Made by a program: the position numbers and the translations under genes. Positions 1 through 11,643 of a stretch of DNA of 64,000 bases are shown piece by piece (within the stretch, counting starts at the first letter, position 1; the number at the start of each line of letters is the position of its first letter). Below the pieces are notes generated by a model. It was not told the origin of the DNA, did no database searches, and was given only the letters and a program-made list of their open reading frames with translations. Source of the DNA: Glandiceps talaboti (lineage: Eukaryota > Hemichordata > Enteropneusta > Spengelidae); assembly GCF_964340395.1 (NCBI RefSeq), contig NC_135551.1, forward strand, positions 6,932,963 to 6,996,962, written 5' to 3'.

Positions 1-293
1 ATAATGATCACATACAAATAACGCCAAACTTTAGACCCACCAGCGTCTCGTAATATAAACATTTAGTTAATATTTACTTACCGAAAGTATTATTTTAACT
101 AATAAAGTACACCATAGAAGTGACGCACATACCGACAATACTTAAAGTCTGGAACTACCTCCTCCCCCATACCTACCTGCCTTCTCCCACGCCTTTAAAA
201 ACATCATAGTTCCACGTTCGATATAGGTACAGCTCGATACAAGCAATATTAGCCAACCAACAAGAGACAGTACATGTCAGTGTACAATAAAAC

Positions 294-353
294 AACATAC
301 ATACATACATACATACATACATACATACATACATACATACATACATACATACA
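294..353. repeat. (ACAT)n microsatellite
   Basis: About 14 uninterrupted units of ACAT. Confidence 0.95.
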
Positions 354-629
354 ACTTAATTATGCAACACGACCTAGAATAAATCATTCCACAAAGTATA
401 CACCACGGACACTCGATGAGCTTCAGTTTACCTTTCTTTTTGACGAGTAATAGAAAAGTTAGTGATTAGATAATTATGCATCAAGTTTATAAAAAAAAAT
501 GTGATAATTGTAAATTAAATGGAACTGTCGTACATATTCCACGTTCGTAAAATCCCTATGAAAAACATATTGTACACCATTTAAGACCCCTAAACATTCA
601 CAACATATCTGAAATACAATATGTAATGT

Positions 630-668
630 TTGTGTCTGTGTGTGTGTGTGTGTGTATGTGTGTGTGTT
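630..668. repeat. (GT)n microsatellite
   Basis: GT dinucleotide run with one interruption. It creates a spurious Thr/His-rich open frame on the minus strand. Confidence 0.9.
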
Positions 669-2451
669 GAACACCATTTGTGGGACTTTGTTTTCAGCCC
701 AGTTACATATATGTAATTAATAATATACATATTATTAATCATATAGTAATAGTTAATTTAACACTACACTTTTCAGCCCAGTCACCTACAAGTAATGAAG
801 GGTATATATGATGAACCCATAACAGAAAAACGTTATGTGACGCCTATTAATCCACATATATCCCTCTCCCTTGTTCGCCTGTAGTTGCCATGCTAGCCCA
901 CATAATTGACCTTTAAAGGTTCATCTACAGCCAAAAATCAAAGCAATTGGCATAGTTTATTTTATTAAATTGATAACATAGAGACCATCCCTATAACACA
1001 TGCTTTAAAAATTGGAAACATTTGCACACAATAATGCATTTGTGCAATGCAGGGTCTCACTTCAATGTACATTGTATGTGTACTCATGGATATTGTCAAG
1101 GGGTGAGGAAAGGGTGCAGTTTTGAAAATAATTAGAACATCAGACAATGGGTTTATTTTCTGAGCTTTACAGCAATTTTTATTAGCAAATTTAAAATCAA
1201 TAAAAAATTACAGATATGTAAACAATGGAGTTTTAAATATCTCAAGATGAGTACAAGTAATAAGATCTACAGTCATAAATATGCCAGCTACTTTTCAATA
1301 TTAATTGAAAATGTCTTCCTCAAATCATTTGGAAGAAATGTTTGACTTTTCACAACTGATATGTTTCTCAGGATTCATACATATGAAACACTACTATAAC
1401 AGCCTGTTAAGTCCAATTGTTTCTCTCTCAGAAGTGAGTGACATATCACTGGTAAAATATATCTGCCCAGAAGGAAACAAGGTACATGACACCAAATAGA
1501 AAATCAGTAAACCTAATGTAGAAATGTCATGGCTTATACCTAGGTGCATTAAACCACATAAAAGTTTAGTAATAATATAAGGGGTCATGACTACTTACAT
1601 GTAGTTACTCCATCAAAAAGGTAAACAGAAAACACATGCTGGCATAGTCTTGAATAGACAAGTAGCCATTTCCAGCCTTAAATACAAACGCTACGAAAGC
1701 CAAAAGTGGTTGGATATAACATTATTAATAAATATGCCAATACTTTAATGTGGTAGTACATGTAAAACATAACATGATAGCTAAGAGAAATAAAACATAT
1801 AGCGCCAATGGCACTGAGGTACAACTGTACTGTATTCAAAACATTTCACATGTTGAGCCCTGCTAGGTATACATGTTAATTTGCTAAACGACCTAGAAGT
1901 AGCCTATCTACCCTATTGTAATCTTTGCAAATAATTTGACTGTTATTATGGGTGTGGTTAGATTGGTAGAAGTATTTGCATATATTTTTAAAATGTTTAC
2001 TCATTTGTCTACAAAGTGATGTTATTTTACTAAAATATAATGCCATTTGGCTGTTGCCACGGTTGCTTGGGCAAATTTAGTCAAAAGGTTTGAAAATCTG
2101 CAAAATAATTCTAGTAGCATCTCACTAAGTTCCAGTGCATGAAATTCCAAGTTTGTAATAGAAGTTCTTGTACCAAAAAGACATATTTTAGCCCCAGTTT
2201 CTATATTTGTATATTGATGAAATCATAATGTCATGGACAAGTCTTAATTTACACCATCTTGAGAACATTCCCACCAAATTTCAGACCAGACTGCCGAGTA
2301 GCTTCTCAGTTTTAGTTTTCTTTTTACCAAAAATCACATGATTGACCAAACCACACACCTGTGACGCGATCATTTTCATTTGAACAATTTCCCAACTAGA
2401 CATCACAAGTATATGTCCTTCAAAACAGCGTGGGGGCTGGCAGTTTTTGAG

Positions 2452-2456
<5 letters not shown>

Positions 2457-2491
<35 letters not shown>
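2457..2491. repeat. (CA)n microsatellite
   Basis: CA dinucleotide run. A G-run follows at about 2575-2588. Confidence 0.9.
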
Positions 2492-2495
<4 letters not shown>

Positions 2496-4991
2496 ACACT
2501 ACTGAACCTAGTTCAGTTGTGCTAAAAAAATATGCCAACAAGACCAAAGTTAACCACTAATGAACTCCTCAATTGGGGGGGGGGGGGGCTGTTCAAGCAT
2601 GTCTGTGTTATGGCTTTGGAAACGGAAAATTTGCAAACAAAATGGCTGCTAGGCGGCCGTATTGGATAGTATCGAGAAACAAATTGACGTGCATATGTAT
2701 GACATAGTATGTTGCCCCTGTGCCAAGTTTGAAAAAAAAATTGGGCAAGACATCTCCAAGAAACGGCTCCAGATGGACGGATAGACAGACGGAACACAAT
2801 CCATAAGTCCCCATACCGGACCCAGCAGGGACTAATAATGTTCATGTCAGCAAATAAGGTACATTTTCACCATACCCCACACAATTTCACAGCGAAACGT
2901 CTCTTGTAACATCAATGATAACTTATTGACGTGCAAATTAAATTTCAAATGTGTATGGGCATACTTTGTTCCAACAGCAACACACAGTAAAACTGTACAA
3001 AAATTTAGATATTTAGAATTGGACTTAAAATCTAATCACAAACACATTTTACCTCATGCTAACCATATGAATATGTATGATACTGAAGCAATGCACTGAA
3101 GACCTTGACCGACAAGTGTCCTAATTAGTATTTACATTATACATTTAGTAACGTCCAAGAACAATAGTAAGTATGTCCGGTGGTGGACGGCAGTTGTTTG
3201 TGCTGGCTATTTCAGATGATCAAATGTTGGATAATAAATGCAAAAATAAAAAATACCGCCAATGGCATTGTAGCAAAACTGTACATTTAAAAAAAAATGT
3301 TTATCCATACGCTAGTCCATGCTAACAATAGGTGTTCATTTATTGAGTGACTATCCAGCTGCCCATCCAACCATCCAACCATTTTGCTATCTATTTTGTT
3401 CACTTGTGTATGAACTCCTGAGATTATTTTTGCACGTGTACATGGTTATTTGGTTGTTCCTATGGGCATTGTCACTGTTGCTAGGGCCAAATGTTTTTTT
3501 TTTAAAGAAAATCTGCAGAATAACACATCTGAGTACATTCCCACCAAATTTCAGGCCAATCTGCCCAGTAGTTTCGGATTTTAAAATTTTTGACCAAAAA
3601 TCAAATTTTTTGACCGCAAAATGGCTTTAAATCGGTCCATGAATGTCCAAGATATGACGCCACGCGGATGCAAGCCTGGGCAGAACCCAATCTATAACCC
3701 CCCCCCCCCCCCGATTACGTTTGGTGGAGGCTAAACACTAAAGGCCTAAAATAATTTGTGCTAATTAGTGCATCTGATAAGCAGACTTTACAATTGACAT
3801 ACCGCTGCCTAGCAATCGCCATGATAATCTTGGCTGTACATGCCATGTGCAATGGTAGATATTATCTTTTCCATGTCACTTGAATGGATGAAAAGATACT
3901 GTTCTGCTTTCGCTGTTAAGATTTCATATGCCAATTCCCCATTGAAAAACATATCTGACACATTTTTCTTCTGTAACTGTATTTGTGAACCTGTAATTAT
4001 ACAAACATACAAGAAGTTTTGTGCTTTTAGAATTGATGGGCTACAAGAAAATTGATGCATACAGTAACAATAATTGTTGACATCAACATAGTAAATAGAC
4101 TTTGGTCATAGCTCAAACCAGCGTAATAGTTTAACACAGTTCAATTTTTCTGTAGCACAGATATAACTGAACTTGTTATATGTTTTATTAATAACAGTTC
4201 CATTTGAAATAAGTATATTGAATTAGAGTATTTATTTTAATTGCATCATAAAAGTAAAAACTTTGTAATACTTTATGTTATGTTTAATATTAGTGTATTC
4301 ATACAGTACAATTAAGCCATTCGTTGCATTCTTTTTGTGCAACCTTAATTTTCTGTATGAGTGTCATAAAAACTTGTTTTGTGTTGCATACATGATTTGA
4401 AACGTGATTCTTGGTTGGTTTGACTTTAAAGGTACTGCAATGGCACTCCTACTCAGTATTACAGGTATCATTGTCACTGCCGTGATAAAAGTTATTTATC
4501 ATCATAAAATAAATCATTCATTAAAAGCATTTCAAAATTTCAAAGTGATGAAATCAGCCATGTCACTGTCATTCCCATCCAAAAATATGAACTAGTTAAC
4601 ACAACCATATTCATTTCTCTCCGTCTGTGACTACTTACGAATAAAAGGCGGATAAACCTCAACCATAAAAATGTACATGCTGATCTATGCCATAGTTTGC
4701 TGTCCTTGTAACATGTTAATTCAGAAATTGGTACATCCATATCTGAGTACTGACAGATGGACGCATAAATAGACAGACAGAACCCAATCCATAAGTCCCC
4801 ATTCTGGACTTCGTCTAGCGGGAACTAAAAGATTCTGTTTTTTATAGGAACAAAGGATATGGATGCAGGAAGACAATCTAGATATGTTAGTCCCCTGAAG
4901 TTTTCCCTGCTGCACAGAAAGATTTCGTAAGAGTTAAAAGAACAATAACTGATATTGCCATGTATTAGTACACAAGTTCAGTATCACTTAC

Positions 4992-5134
4992 TATAAACAA
5001 CACGGTATTTGTGCAGATGCCGAGGCTTAGCTTTATTTTGTATGAAGACTTTCATTAAGTTGTCTCCTTTTAGTTGTCCCACAACATCATTGTATGTTTC
5101 TGAAAAACCTTTGAAGCTAACCGAAGGATGGTTT
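4992..5134 (-). CDS. Likely internal exon of an unidentified host gene
   Basis: On the minus strand this 143-base block is preceded by a T-rich tract ending CAG and followed by GTAAGT, both good splice borders. One frame is open throughout and contains the peptide VSFKGFSETYNDVVGQLKG, with balanced amino-acid usage unlike the surrounding repeats. The exon would enter in phase 2 and leave in phase 1. I do not recognise the protein family. It cannot be linked to the five-exon gene further right, because no exon of the needed intermediate phase was found. Confidence 0.45.
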
Positions 5135-8100
5135 CTGAAAAAAACAAACAGAATAAGTACAACTATATTAAATACCCTCATATTGAGGAAAGGAAAATGA
5201 ACATATCTAAATGTAATGTATCCAAATGGGCCGGCATCCTATCAAACAAAACCTAGGGAGAACACTAGTTACCAGACATGAACATAAAATTATTGTGATA
5301 CCCTGGTCATTCATACACATGTACTGTAATTGACATTCACATTCACAGTCACAGGTGCACCTGCAGGGGTGTAATGTTTCTATGTATCAAGTAATTTGGA
5401 TCATAGGAGTTGAGGCCATGTATGTATACTTCCTCATATAGCTCTCCTCTGTAAGGCACCTATATTTGCAATTTAAGAGAATGATACAGAGCTTCCAAGT
5501 GTAACACAACAATTTAAGGTAATGGCACAATCAGTGCATGGTGAAAGTTCCTGGATAAGTTGAACTTAATACGTGTTAAAATTTCAAATTTACACCTTTT
5601 AAAATAAAAGCGTAATAAACATCCCCTATTCAAAAATTCCCAAAGGTTGTATTTGTCCATGAGCCTTCCTCAGTTAAGTTTATATCACACAAAAAGACTT
5701 CCTTTTTCGCAGATGGTGGTATGATAAAGTACCCTGTTTTTTTTAAATTTCATAGCCATAGTTGACTGATGACTACCCCCCCCCCCCCCGAAAGAAACCA
5801 AAAAAAAAAAAAAAAAAAAAAAAAATGTCACAATAAGTTTCTAATAACCATGTGCATACCCGCTTTGTTTGGAACTACCACCATATGGAGTGGGTTAGGT
5901 CACCGAGTTTGGTGCTCCGACAGTTACAGCAGTTGGAATAGTAGCGATCATGTTGGTCATCAAAAACACATACATGACATTCACAAGCCATTAACGGTCC
6001 AAGTGCAACAAACCCGCGGGCTTGCCTGACGAAAACGGGTGTCATAAAAGTTGTTTGCATCTCTAAAGCTGTTTGTAGTGTTACTTATAATAGCCTAATA
6101 AATTGATAACAACTGATATAAGACGGAGATAAGGTTTGCCTCAATTGACCCACTCCTTAGAAATGATCTTACGCTGTGAACTACACTGTTTACTTGTGTT
6201 ATGTAAGAGCCCATCATCACATTTGTAAATATTGGTACTCTTTGATAACAAGTGGACTTGCTTCTTTAATGGCTTGTCCCAGTAATGATCACGTGGACTG
6301 CCTGTACTGTCAATTGGGTCTGACTGCCCTTCTGTTTTAGGGTAAATTGTTGCAGAAAACCACCAAATGCAAGGCTAATATTTAGACCAGGATTCAGTGT
6401 GTTTCAAGCACCTCCATTCTGGTCACACTGGCATACCATTTGTCAGTTTTCTCCAACAATTAAGTCTAAAACCAACAAGCCATCAAAAATGACTAACACC
6501 CCGCAATGGACGTTTTCAGTGAATTGCCTCCAGTGATGTTAGTGTGATGTACATGTATAAGATTATATGAAATATAGCACCAATGGCATTGTAGAGCATC
6601 TGTATAATTGACTTAATATTTGCATAATATTTTTGAATGTTTATTTATTTGTGCAACAATCCCTGCTGTTATCTTGCTAATACAAGTGATCACTTGCTAT
6701 GGGTGTGGTATTGTTGTTGTTAGGCACATGTACATACATTTTTTGAAATGTTTGTTCACTTGTCTTCAAATCACTGTTATCTTTGTGAAAAACGCAACTG
6801 TTTGGCTGTTGCTCTGGGCGTGGTCATGGCTGCTAAGGATATTTGCAAACATTGTTTGAATGTTTACTGACTTGCCTACCAAATGATGTTGTTATTAGAC
6901 CAAACATACTACCACTTGGTTGCAATGGGCATGGTCACTGTTGCTAGGGCCACATATTTTACAGAAACTCTGCAGAAGAACAATTCTGAGAACAATCCCA
7001 CCAAATTTCAGGCCAGTCTGCCCAGTAGTGTTAGAGATTACGATTTTGACCAAAAATCACATTTTGTACCCCAAAATGGCTCTTAATCGGCTAAATTATA
7101 ATATCTCAAAACAAATTGATGTGCTCATGTATGACATCGTTTATTGTCCATTGACTAAGTTTGAAAGAAATCGGTCCATGAATGTCCAAGATGTGAACAC
7201 ATACCAAAAGTTAATTCTTGATTAATTTGTTTCCTGGGACCAGGCCACGATTTGTAGTAATGTCAACAGCCTAATTAGCTCAACATAGCATCAATGCATA
7301 AACTATTGCCATAGCTAATAAAAATCAATCAATTTTAAAGTTATGAAAAACTGTCAATTGGATACAATAGGCTTTGTAATTTTTAACATTATAGCTTACA
7401 CACTAGACAGTCGACAAACGATTGCAATTATTTTGAGGACAATATTACCATGCGAGGTCACCAAAGTGTTTCAATTAATTTCGTACACAAGGAAATTAAA
7501 AGGAGAGACAAGCCCAGGTAATAGTATTGCAGAACAGTAATTAGACCGTTCACATTTAACATTTTGTGTATGGCCAGGCCCTGGTCCAAAAAAACCTAGT
7601 GTGAACAGTTTGTCCTGGGACGCATAAGATTTTGTCCTAGATGAGAAGCTGGTTTAGGCTACGACCTGGTCTTGTTCTAGAGTAAAAACTCAATGTGAAC
7701 ACTACCTGGTTCCAGATGACACCCTCTCATGCTGATCTACAGAATATGTTTACCTTTTTACCATTGTCTAAGCAAAGGGAACAAAGTATCTTGGTGCATA
7801 CACGAGATCAACACTAAGACAATGAACTATGTGTACATTTCTTTTGTCTTTGAATTTATGCAGGTACTGGTATTTAGGGTAAAGGACACTTACCCACCAG
7901 CATCTCCCCATATCATTACCCATACAAAAATCAGCCATCAATATTCTCTTACACATGATTAATGTACAATATGAAATTCTATTCTCACAAAAAAATAGTC
8001 ATGACTCCATGGCCACGAGCCCAATTTTTGCTGGTATGACTGACTGTATCTTTTAGTGTGCAGATCTAGAGGTGAGTCACTGACAAGTAATCACAAAAAC

Positions 8101-8140
8101 ATTCCAACTTTCTCTATTTGGGTTGTTCACACATAAATTG
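5135..8140. other. Gene-poor DNA left of the Polinton
   Basis: This stretch contains a C-run and A-run at 5776-5825 and another copy of the dispersed family seen at 1.8 and 3.25 kb (about 6574-7210; shared phrases 'ccaatggcattgtag' and 'gaatgtccaaga'). A short cysteine-rich minus-strand frame at 5875-6060 was considered but lacks convincing exon borders. No gene is supported. Confidence 0.55.
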
Positions 8141-8146
8141 AGTGAC
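8141..8146. other. Target site duplication, left copy (AGTGAC)
   Basis: The six bases AGTGAC directly precede the left terminal repeat, and the same six directly follow the right one. A 6-bp duplication is the known signature of Polinton integrase. Confidence 0.93.
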
Positions 8147-8396
8147 AGTAGTATGTAAAAGGACAAAGCGAGCGCACTATTTTTACAACCAAATATTTTT
8201 TTGGAAAGCCGGCGCACTTTTACCACAAACTATTATATAACCAAAATAAAGTCTCTATCTATAGATATATAAATTTTAATAAAATCAAATTAAATTTATA
8301 CGACGAACTAAAATAAATCTTCCCCGCAAAAGTTGGGTAAAAGGTGACTTAACTTCTAGTAGTCGTTATAAGTAAATTAAAAGCTTATTAGCTCGC
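8147..8396. repeat. Polinton left terminal inverted repeat (250 bp)
   Basis: It matches the reverse complement of 26214-26463 at 248 of 250 positions. The two differences are a G/A within a CpG near 8211 and a G/T near 8333. Similarity stops abruptly after GCTCGC. Confidence 0.95.
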
Positions 8397-8484
8397 CGCT
8401 TTGTCGTTGGTTATAAGTAAAATAAAAGCTTACTGATAAATACTGATTTACTCTCATAATTGAGATATTGAGATTGAGACTTTA

Positions 8485-8534
8485 TGTACACATAACAATA
8501 GTTAAAACAAATTTTAACTATTGTTATGTGTACA
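8485..8534. repeat. Perfect 23-bp inverted repeat with a 4-base loop
   Basis: Arms 8485-8507 and 8512-8534 are exact reverse complements (starting TGTACACATAAC) around the loop CAAA. The repeat lies 90 bp inside the left terminal repeat. It could be a DNA cruciform, a transcription terminator or a protein-binding site; its role is unknown. Confidence 0.85.
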
Positions 8535-8577
8535 CAAAATTTTTTGTCTGTTACAACAGAGGCCAAGCACTAGGTCT

Positions 8578-9146
8578 GTGGTTTCTCGCTACGCCTGTCT
8601 TAGGCGGTACCCACACGAGTACAGTTACCCGCCGTCGGCTGACAGTTTCTGAAACCACAGAGGCGCTTTCGCATGCGCCAATTTATATATAAGTTATCTA
8701 TCTATCTTCACAGTAAAACTCTATCTACGGTTTGGGTGTAGTTTGGATGTTTTAATACTTTCAAGGGTTTTATTATCAGTTAATGTTGTTGAAAATACTG
8801 TACAAACATACAACTAATTATAACATACAACTAATTATAGATTAATTATAGATTAATAATTATATAATTGTGGTTTCTCGCTACGCCTGTCTTAGGTCGG
8901 TACCCACACGAGTACACTTACCCGTCGTCGGCTGACAGTCTCTGAAACCACAGAGGCGCTTTCGCATGCGCCAATTTATATATAAGTTATCTATCTATAT
9001 ATGTGATACTCTTCACAGTAAAACTCTATCTACGGTTTGGGTGTAGTTTGGATGTTTTAATACTTTCAAGGGTTTTATTATCAGTTAATGTTGTTGAAAA
9101 TACTGTACAAACATACAACTAATTATAGATTAATAATTATATAATT
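8578..9146. repeat. Two subterminal tandem repeats of about 285 bp
   Basis: Copy 1 (8578-8869) and copy 2 (8870-9146) are near-identical direct repeats beginning GTGGTTTCTCGCTACG. Each starts with nested complementary segments: GTGGTTTC with GAAACCAC, inside that CTGTC with GACAG, and in copy 1 also GGCGG with CCGCC. Each also contains GGCGCTTTCGCATGCGCC. No open frame of note is present. The block lies between the left terminal repeat and the first gene, a plausible place for replication or packaging signals, but that is inference. Confidence 0.85.
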
Positions 9147-9368
9147 AAAACCATTAAATTTTAATTAAATTTGTGTAATTCTCATTAATTTCGGGTTTTT
9201 TCTTGTTTACAGTAGCCGAACGGCATTATGGGTAAATTCTATGTAACTTTTATGTAAATTAAGTTATACATTGTTGTACATGTACGTACTTACCCCCGGT
9301 AACTTAAATAATAGTAGTAGTAATTCATTCGTGTCTCAACTGGTTAAATAATATTTTTTTTGGTTTAT
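9147..9368. other. AT-rich spacer inside the Polinton
   Basis: Noncoding DNA between the subterminal repeats and the leftmost open frame. It contains no gene, and only short A/T runs and TAG repeats are visible. Confidence 0.6.
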
Positions 9369-9737
9369 TTAACTGCGAGTCTTCAGTTTTAAAAAGATTT
9401 GACGCCACCGTAAATGCCACCAACTAAATCTCACTATCTCTGGATATTCCGCATTCCATTTATCCCAAAATCGTTTTAAAATTTGATTCTGCGAAAATGC
9501 TTCCATTTTCAACTCTGGTATTAACGCAGCTTCCTGATATTCTCCTAAATATAATAGAATTGCTTTTATAATTACGCTAAAGTTGAGTGATCGATATCGT
9601 GTTGGTTCTATATCAACTTTAGTTGAAACTTCACTAATTGATAAAAATATTATAGTAACTGTTCTTAAAAGATAATAATCTAGTTTATATTTTTTTTTAA
9701 AGTTTTTAATATGGTTTTTAGGGTTATAGATGCTTAT
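9369..9737 (-). pseudogene. Open frame without start codon, leftmost Polinton ORF
   Basis: A minus-strand frame is open for 122 codons from just after a TAA at 9738-9740 to the stop at 9369-9371. It has no early ATG; the first methionine is about two-thirds along. Composition is protein-like, with a tryptophan-rich end (FSWWHLRWRQIF). It overlaps the end of the zinc-binding ORF upstream by 14 bases in another frame. It may be a broken distal part of that gene or a separate gene that lost its start. A homopolymer slip cannot join them simply, because the TAA lies directly beyond the T-run. No family is recognised. Confidence 0.45.
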
Positions 9738-10041
9738 TTATTTTTTTTTGGTCTTGTTCTTGACAGTCTTGCCAGTCAAAGTTTTCATCTGAAGATTCAT
9801 CTACCCTTCGGAAAGATTTATCTACCCTTCGGAAAGGTTTATTTAATGAATTACAACAGTCAAAACAGTGAAACCTTCCATAGATCTTACCGCAAATGTT
9901 TTTACAAATAACCCGTTGGTCATCATGAGGTATATTAATTTTTTTACATATGTTACAATGTACGATGTTATACCAGTTTTTTTCGTTTACTTTTTTGTTC
10001 ATTAAATCGTAATAAAGTCGTTTATATAATTGACATTCCAT
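9724..10041 (-). CDS. Small zinc-binding-type Polinton protein
   Basis: A 105-aa protein with a cysteine-rich middle: CNIC, then a CKNIC pair and HCFDCC, spaced like a small zinc ribbon or treble clef. The C-terminal third is acidic and polar and contains two tandem copies of the FRRVD peptide, each encoded over a copy of the ACCCTTCGG oligonucleotide. An AT-rich run of TATAT repeats precedes the start by about 40 bases. The function is unknown; a DNA- or RNA-binding accessory role is only a guess from the cysteines. Confidence 0.55.
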   Translation of the reverse strand: MECQLYKRLYYDLMNKKVNEKNWYNIVHCNICKKINIPHDDQRVICKNICGKIYGRFHCFDCCNSLNKPFRRVDKSFRRVDESSDENFDWQDCQEQDQKKINKHL

Positions 10042-10079
10042 TGTCTTACAGTATGGTTAGTTTATTATATTATATTATA

Positions 10080-10544
10080 TTATACTATTTTTTTTATTAA
10101 ATAAACTAATAATATTCCACCACCAGCTAAATAAATGTATTGATATAACTTCATATCATCGGAAGGTTGGTAATAGTCACTAAATTCGGGTTCATTTTTA
10201 AGACTGTTAAGACTGGCGAGTGTACTCTGTGTACTCTGCGTACCGAAGGGTGTCTCTGGATGAAATTCAAGATATAAATTTAAGTTTTGATCAGTCATAA
10301 CCAGATTTTGTCTCGCATTAATATCTGAATTTTTTTGTTTCGTTATAAAATCAAATACTTTCTGTCTATGTTCCAACCACTCTTCTCGATCTTTATTAAA
10401 ATTCTCTAAAGCTAAATCATGTCTCTTTATTTCTTTTTCATGTCCACCATCACCTGCAACTGTCTTAGATATAGCGCTACCTCCAATAAAGGCAGTTGCA
10501 TTTAAAATAGCTCCACCAACCATCATCGCAACAGCTGCACCCAT
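10080..10544 (-). CDS. Small membrane protein with MGAA N-terminus
   Basis: The open frame could start at 10655, but the downstream ATG at 10544 is preferred: it is preceded by a TATATATACT stretch like other genes here and avoids overlap with the next gene. From there the protein is 154 aa. It begins MGAAVAMMVGGAI, a glycine/alanine-rich hydrophobic segment with a possible N-myristoylation glycine, has a charged helical middle, and ends in a second hydrophobic segment (LAGGGILLVYLI) with basic residues. It is likely membrane- or capsid-associated; the family was not identified. One copy of the ACCCTTCGG oligonucleotide falls in the PFG tripeptide. Confidence 0.55.
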   Translation of the reverse strand: MGAAVAMMVGGAILNATAFIGGSAISKTVAGDGGHEKEIKRHDLALENFNKDREEWLEHRQKVFDFITKQKNSDINARQNLVMTDQNLNLYLEFHPETPFGTQSTQSTLASLNSLKNEPEFSDYYQPSDDMKLYQYIYLAGGGILLVYLIKKIV

Positions 10545-10632
10545 TATGTATAAGTATGTATTAGTATATATACTGTCAAGACTATTAAGGGATACATTAT
10601 TTTTTAATATTCTTGTTAATAACCCTTCGGTA

Positions 10633-10875
10633 TTACATTCCTTTATAAGGATCAACCGGCAACATATTTCTTTGTTCCAACATATCTTTCTCTAATACTG
10701 CGGCACTTATAGCTATTGTGAGAGAAGCAAACTTCTTAAATGAAGTACTTGTTTTAGGACTGTCTGGAGCCATCTTCATAGTCTTGTCAAGTATAAAACT
10801 ATTAGTTATTGTTAAAGCAGATAAAATTGCACCATCATATAGGCCATTTACAATTAGTTTAGTATAGTCCGTCAT
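10633..10875 (-). CDS. Small hydrophobic Polinton protein (80 aa)
   Basis: An 80-aa frame with two moderately hydrophobic helices separated by a lysine-rich linker, and a short C-terminal tail overlying an ACCCTTCGG copy at 10623-10630. Small proteins of this type are common in Polintons. An AT-rich TATA block lies about 40 bases upstream. No function can be assigned. Confidence 0.5.
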   Translation of the reverse strand: MTDYTKLIVNGLYDGAILSALTITNSFILDKTMKMAPDSPKTSTSFKKFASLTIAISAAVLEKDMLEQRNMLPVDPYKGM

Positions 10876-10966
10876 ATCCTTCGGTCTTTCAGTGTCTTTC
10901 GGTATCCTCTGGTATTGCGTATATATTATATAATATGTAAAAAAAAATAATTAATGTCATTTTCTT

Positions 10967-11320
10967 TTATTCCATTTCAAGTAAAGCTTGCGAAGCTGTA
11001 TTTTCGTTAACGGAAGTTAACTTTTTAACTGGTTCATCCTCCCCTTCGGTCGGTGATGTCGTTAATTGTTTCCGAAGGGTAGACGCTTCCGGTAGGTGCG
11101 GGTTTGATGACGACTTGTTGCTATAACCCTTCGGCCCTCCGGAAAACCATTGTCTTTCGTAAACTTTATAATATAAACCAGCTGCCCCAATTACTAATGA
11201 ACCAAGAGTTAATAAAACCATGGTATTATGAAATTGCGAGCTTTCGTTGCTTTCAGTTGCCTCCGTTGATCCCATTGATTTACCGAAGGGTACGTTATCG
11301 TTTACTCTATCGTCTTTCAT
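10967..11320 (-). CDS. Single-pass membrane protein (117 aa)
   Basis: The protein has a polar N-terminus, one clear transmembrane helix (about residues 33-52, MVLLTLGSLVIGAAGLYY) and a serine/proline/glutamate-rich tail, which suggests a small type II or tail-exposed virion or membrane protein. Four copies of the ACCCTTCGG oligonucleotide lie within it, each read as PFG, PKG, TEG or within the LRK segment, so the repeat has been accommodated in several frames. The start overlaps the end of the preceding basic-protein gene by 14 bases. Not assigned to a family. Confidence 0.55.
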   Translation of the reverse strand: MKDDRVNDNVPFGKSMGSTEATESNESSQFHNTMVLLTLGSLVIGAAGLYYKVYERQWFSGGPKGYSNKSSSNPHLPEASTLRKQLTTSPTEGEDEPVKKLTSVNENTASQALLEME

Positions 11321-11510
11321 TTTTAATTTTTTTCGTTTTTTTTGCTTCAGCTGAAATTATCGCTAATTTTTTTCCCCATTCAACTCGACCTGGATTTTTA
11401 GTTTTACCCTTCGGACTGTTTGTAGTAACAGTTTCATCCTTCGGTACTTGAGTTTCTACTTTCCTTGTGGTGGGTTGTGTTACACTTGCTTCGACTTCTG
11501 TATCACTCAT
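11307..11510 (-). CDS. Small basic Polinton protein (67 aa)
   Basis: A 67-aa protein with a threonine-rich N-terminal half and a strongly basic C-terminus containing KNPGRVEWGKKLA. I associate short basic proteins with a 'KNPxRVExGKKLA' stretch with Polinton-like elements, possibly DNA-binding or core-like, but this is from memory and was not tested. The ATG follows directly after a long (TA)n run that may supply the TATA promoter. Overlap with the next ORF suggests compact packing. Confidence 0.5.
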   Translation of the reverse strand: MSDTEVEASVTQPTTRKVETQVPKDETVTTNSPKGKTKNPGRVEWGKKLAIISAEAKKTKKIKNERR

Positions 11511-11517
11511 TTTTACA

Positions 11518-11618
<101 letters not shown>

Positions 11619-11643
11619 ACTATATAATACAAAATATTTTTTT

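Larger units (their letters stand above)
1..4991. other. Intergenic or intronic DNA with dispersed repeats
   Basis: No gene is supported here. Apart from microsatellites, the stretch holds partial copies of one dispersed family at about 1799-2830, 3254-3720 and 4435-4830. They share phrases such as GCCAATGGCA, a block reading 'accaaaaatca', and an end block with 'aatccataagtcccc' after GACAGA-like runs. Short open frames in this region are biased by these repeats and show no domain. Confidence 0.6.

Noticed and set aside
5875-6060. Cysteine-rich minus-strand frame
   Set aside because: A possible exon with CECHVC and CCNC, but a stop lies inside the best frame before any donor and no phase partner exists.
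8578-8680. Structured block resembling a tRNA or small RNA gene
   Set aside because: The nested stems do not form a cloverleaf, there is no CCA/T-loop consensus, and the block is part of a 285-bp direct repeat. Kept as a repeat only.
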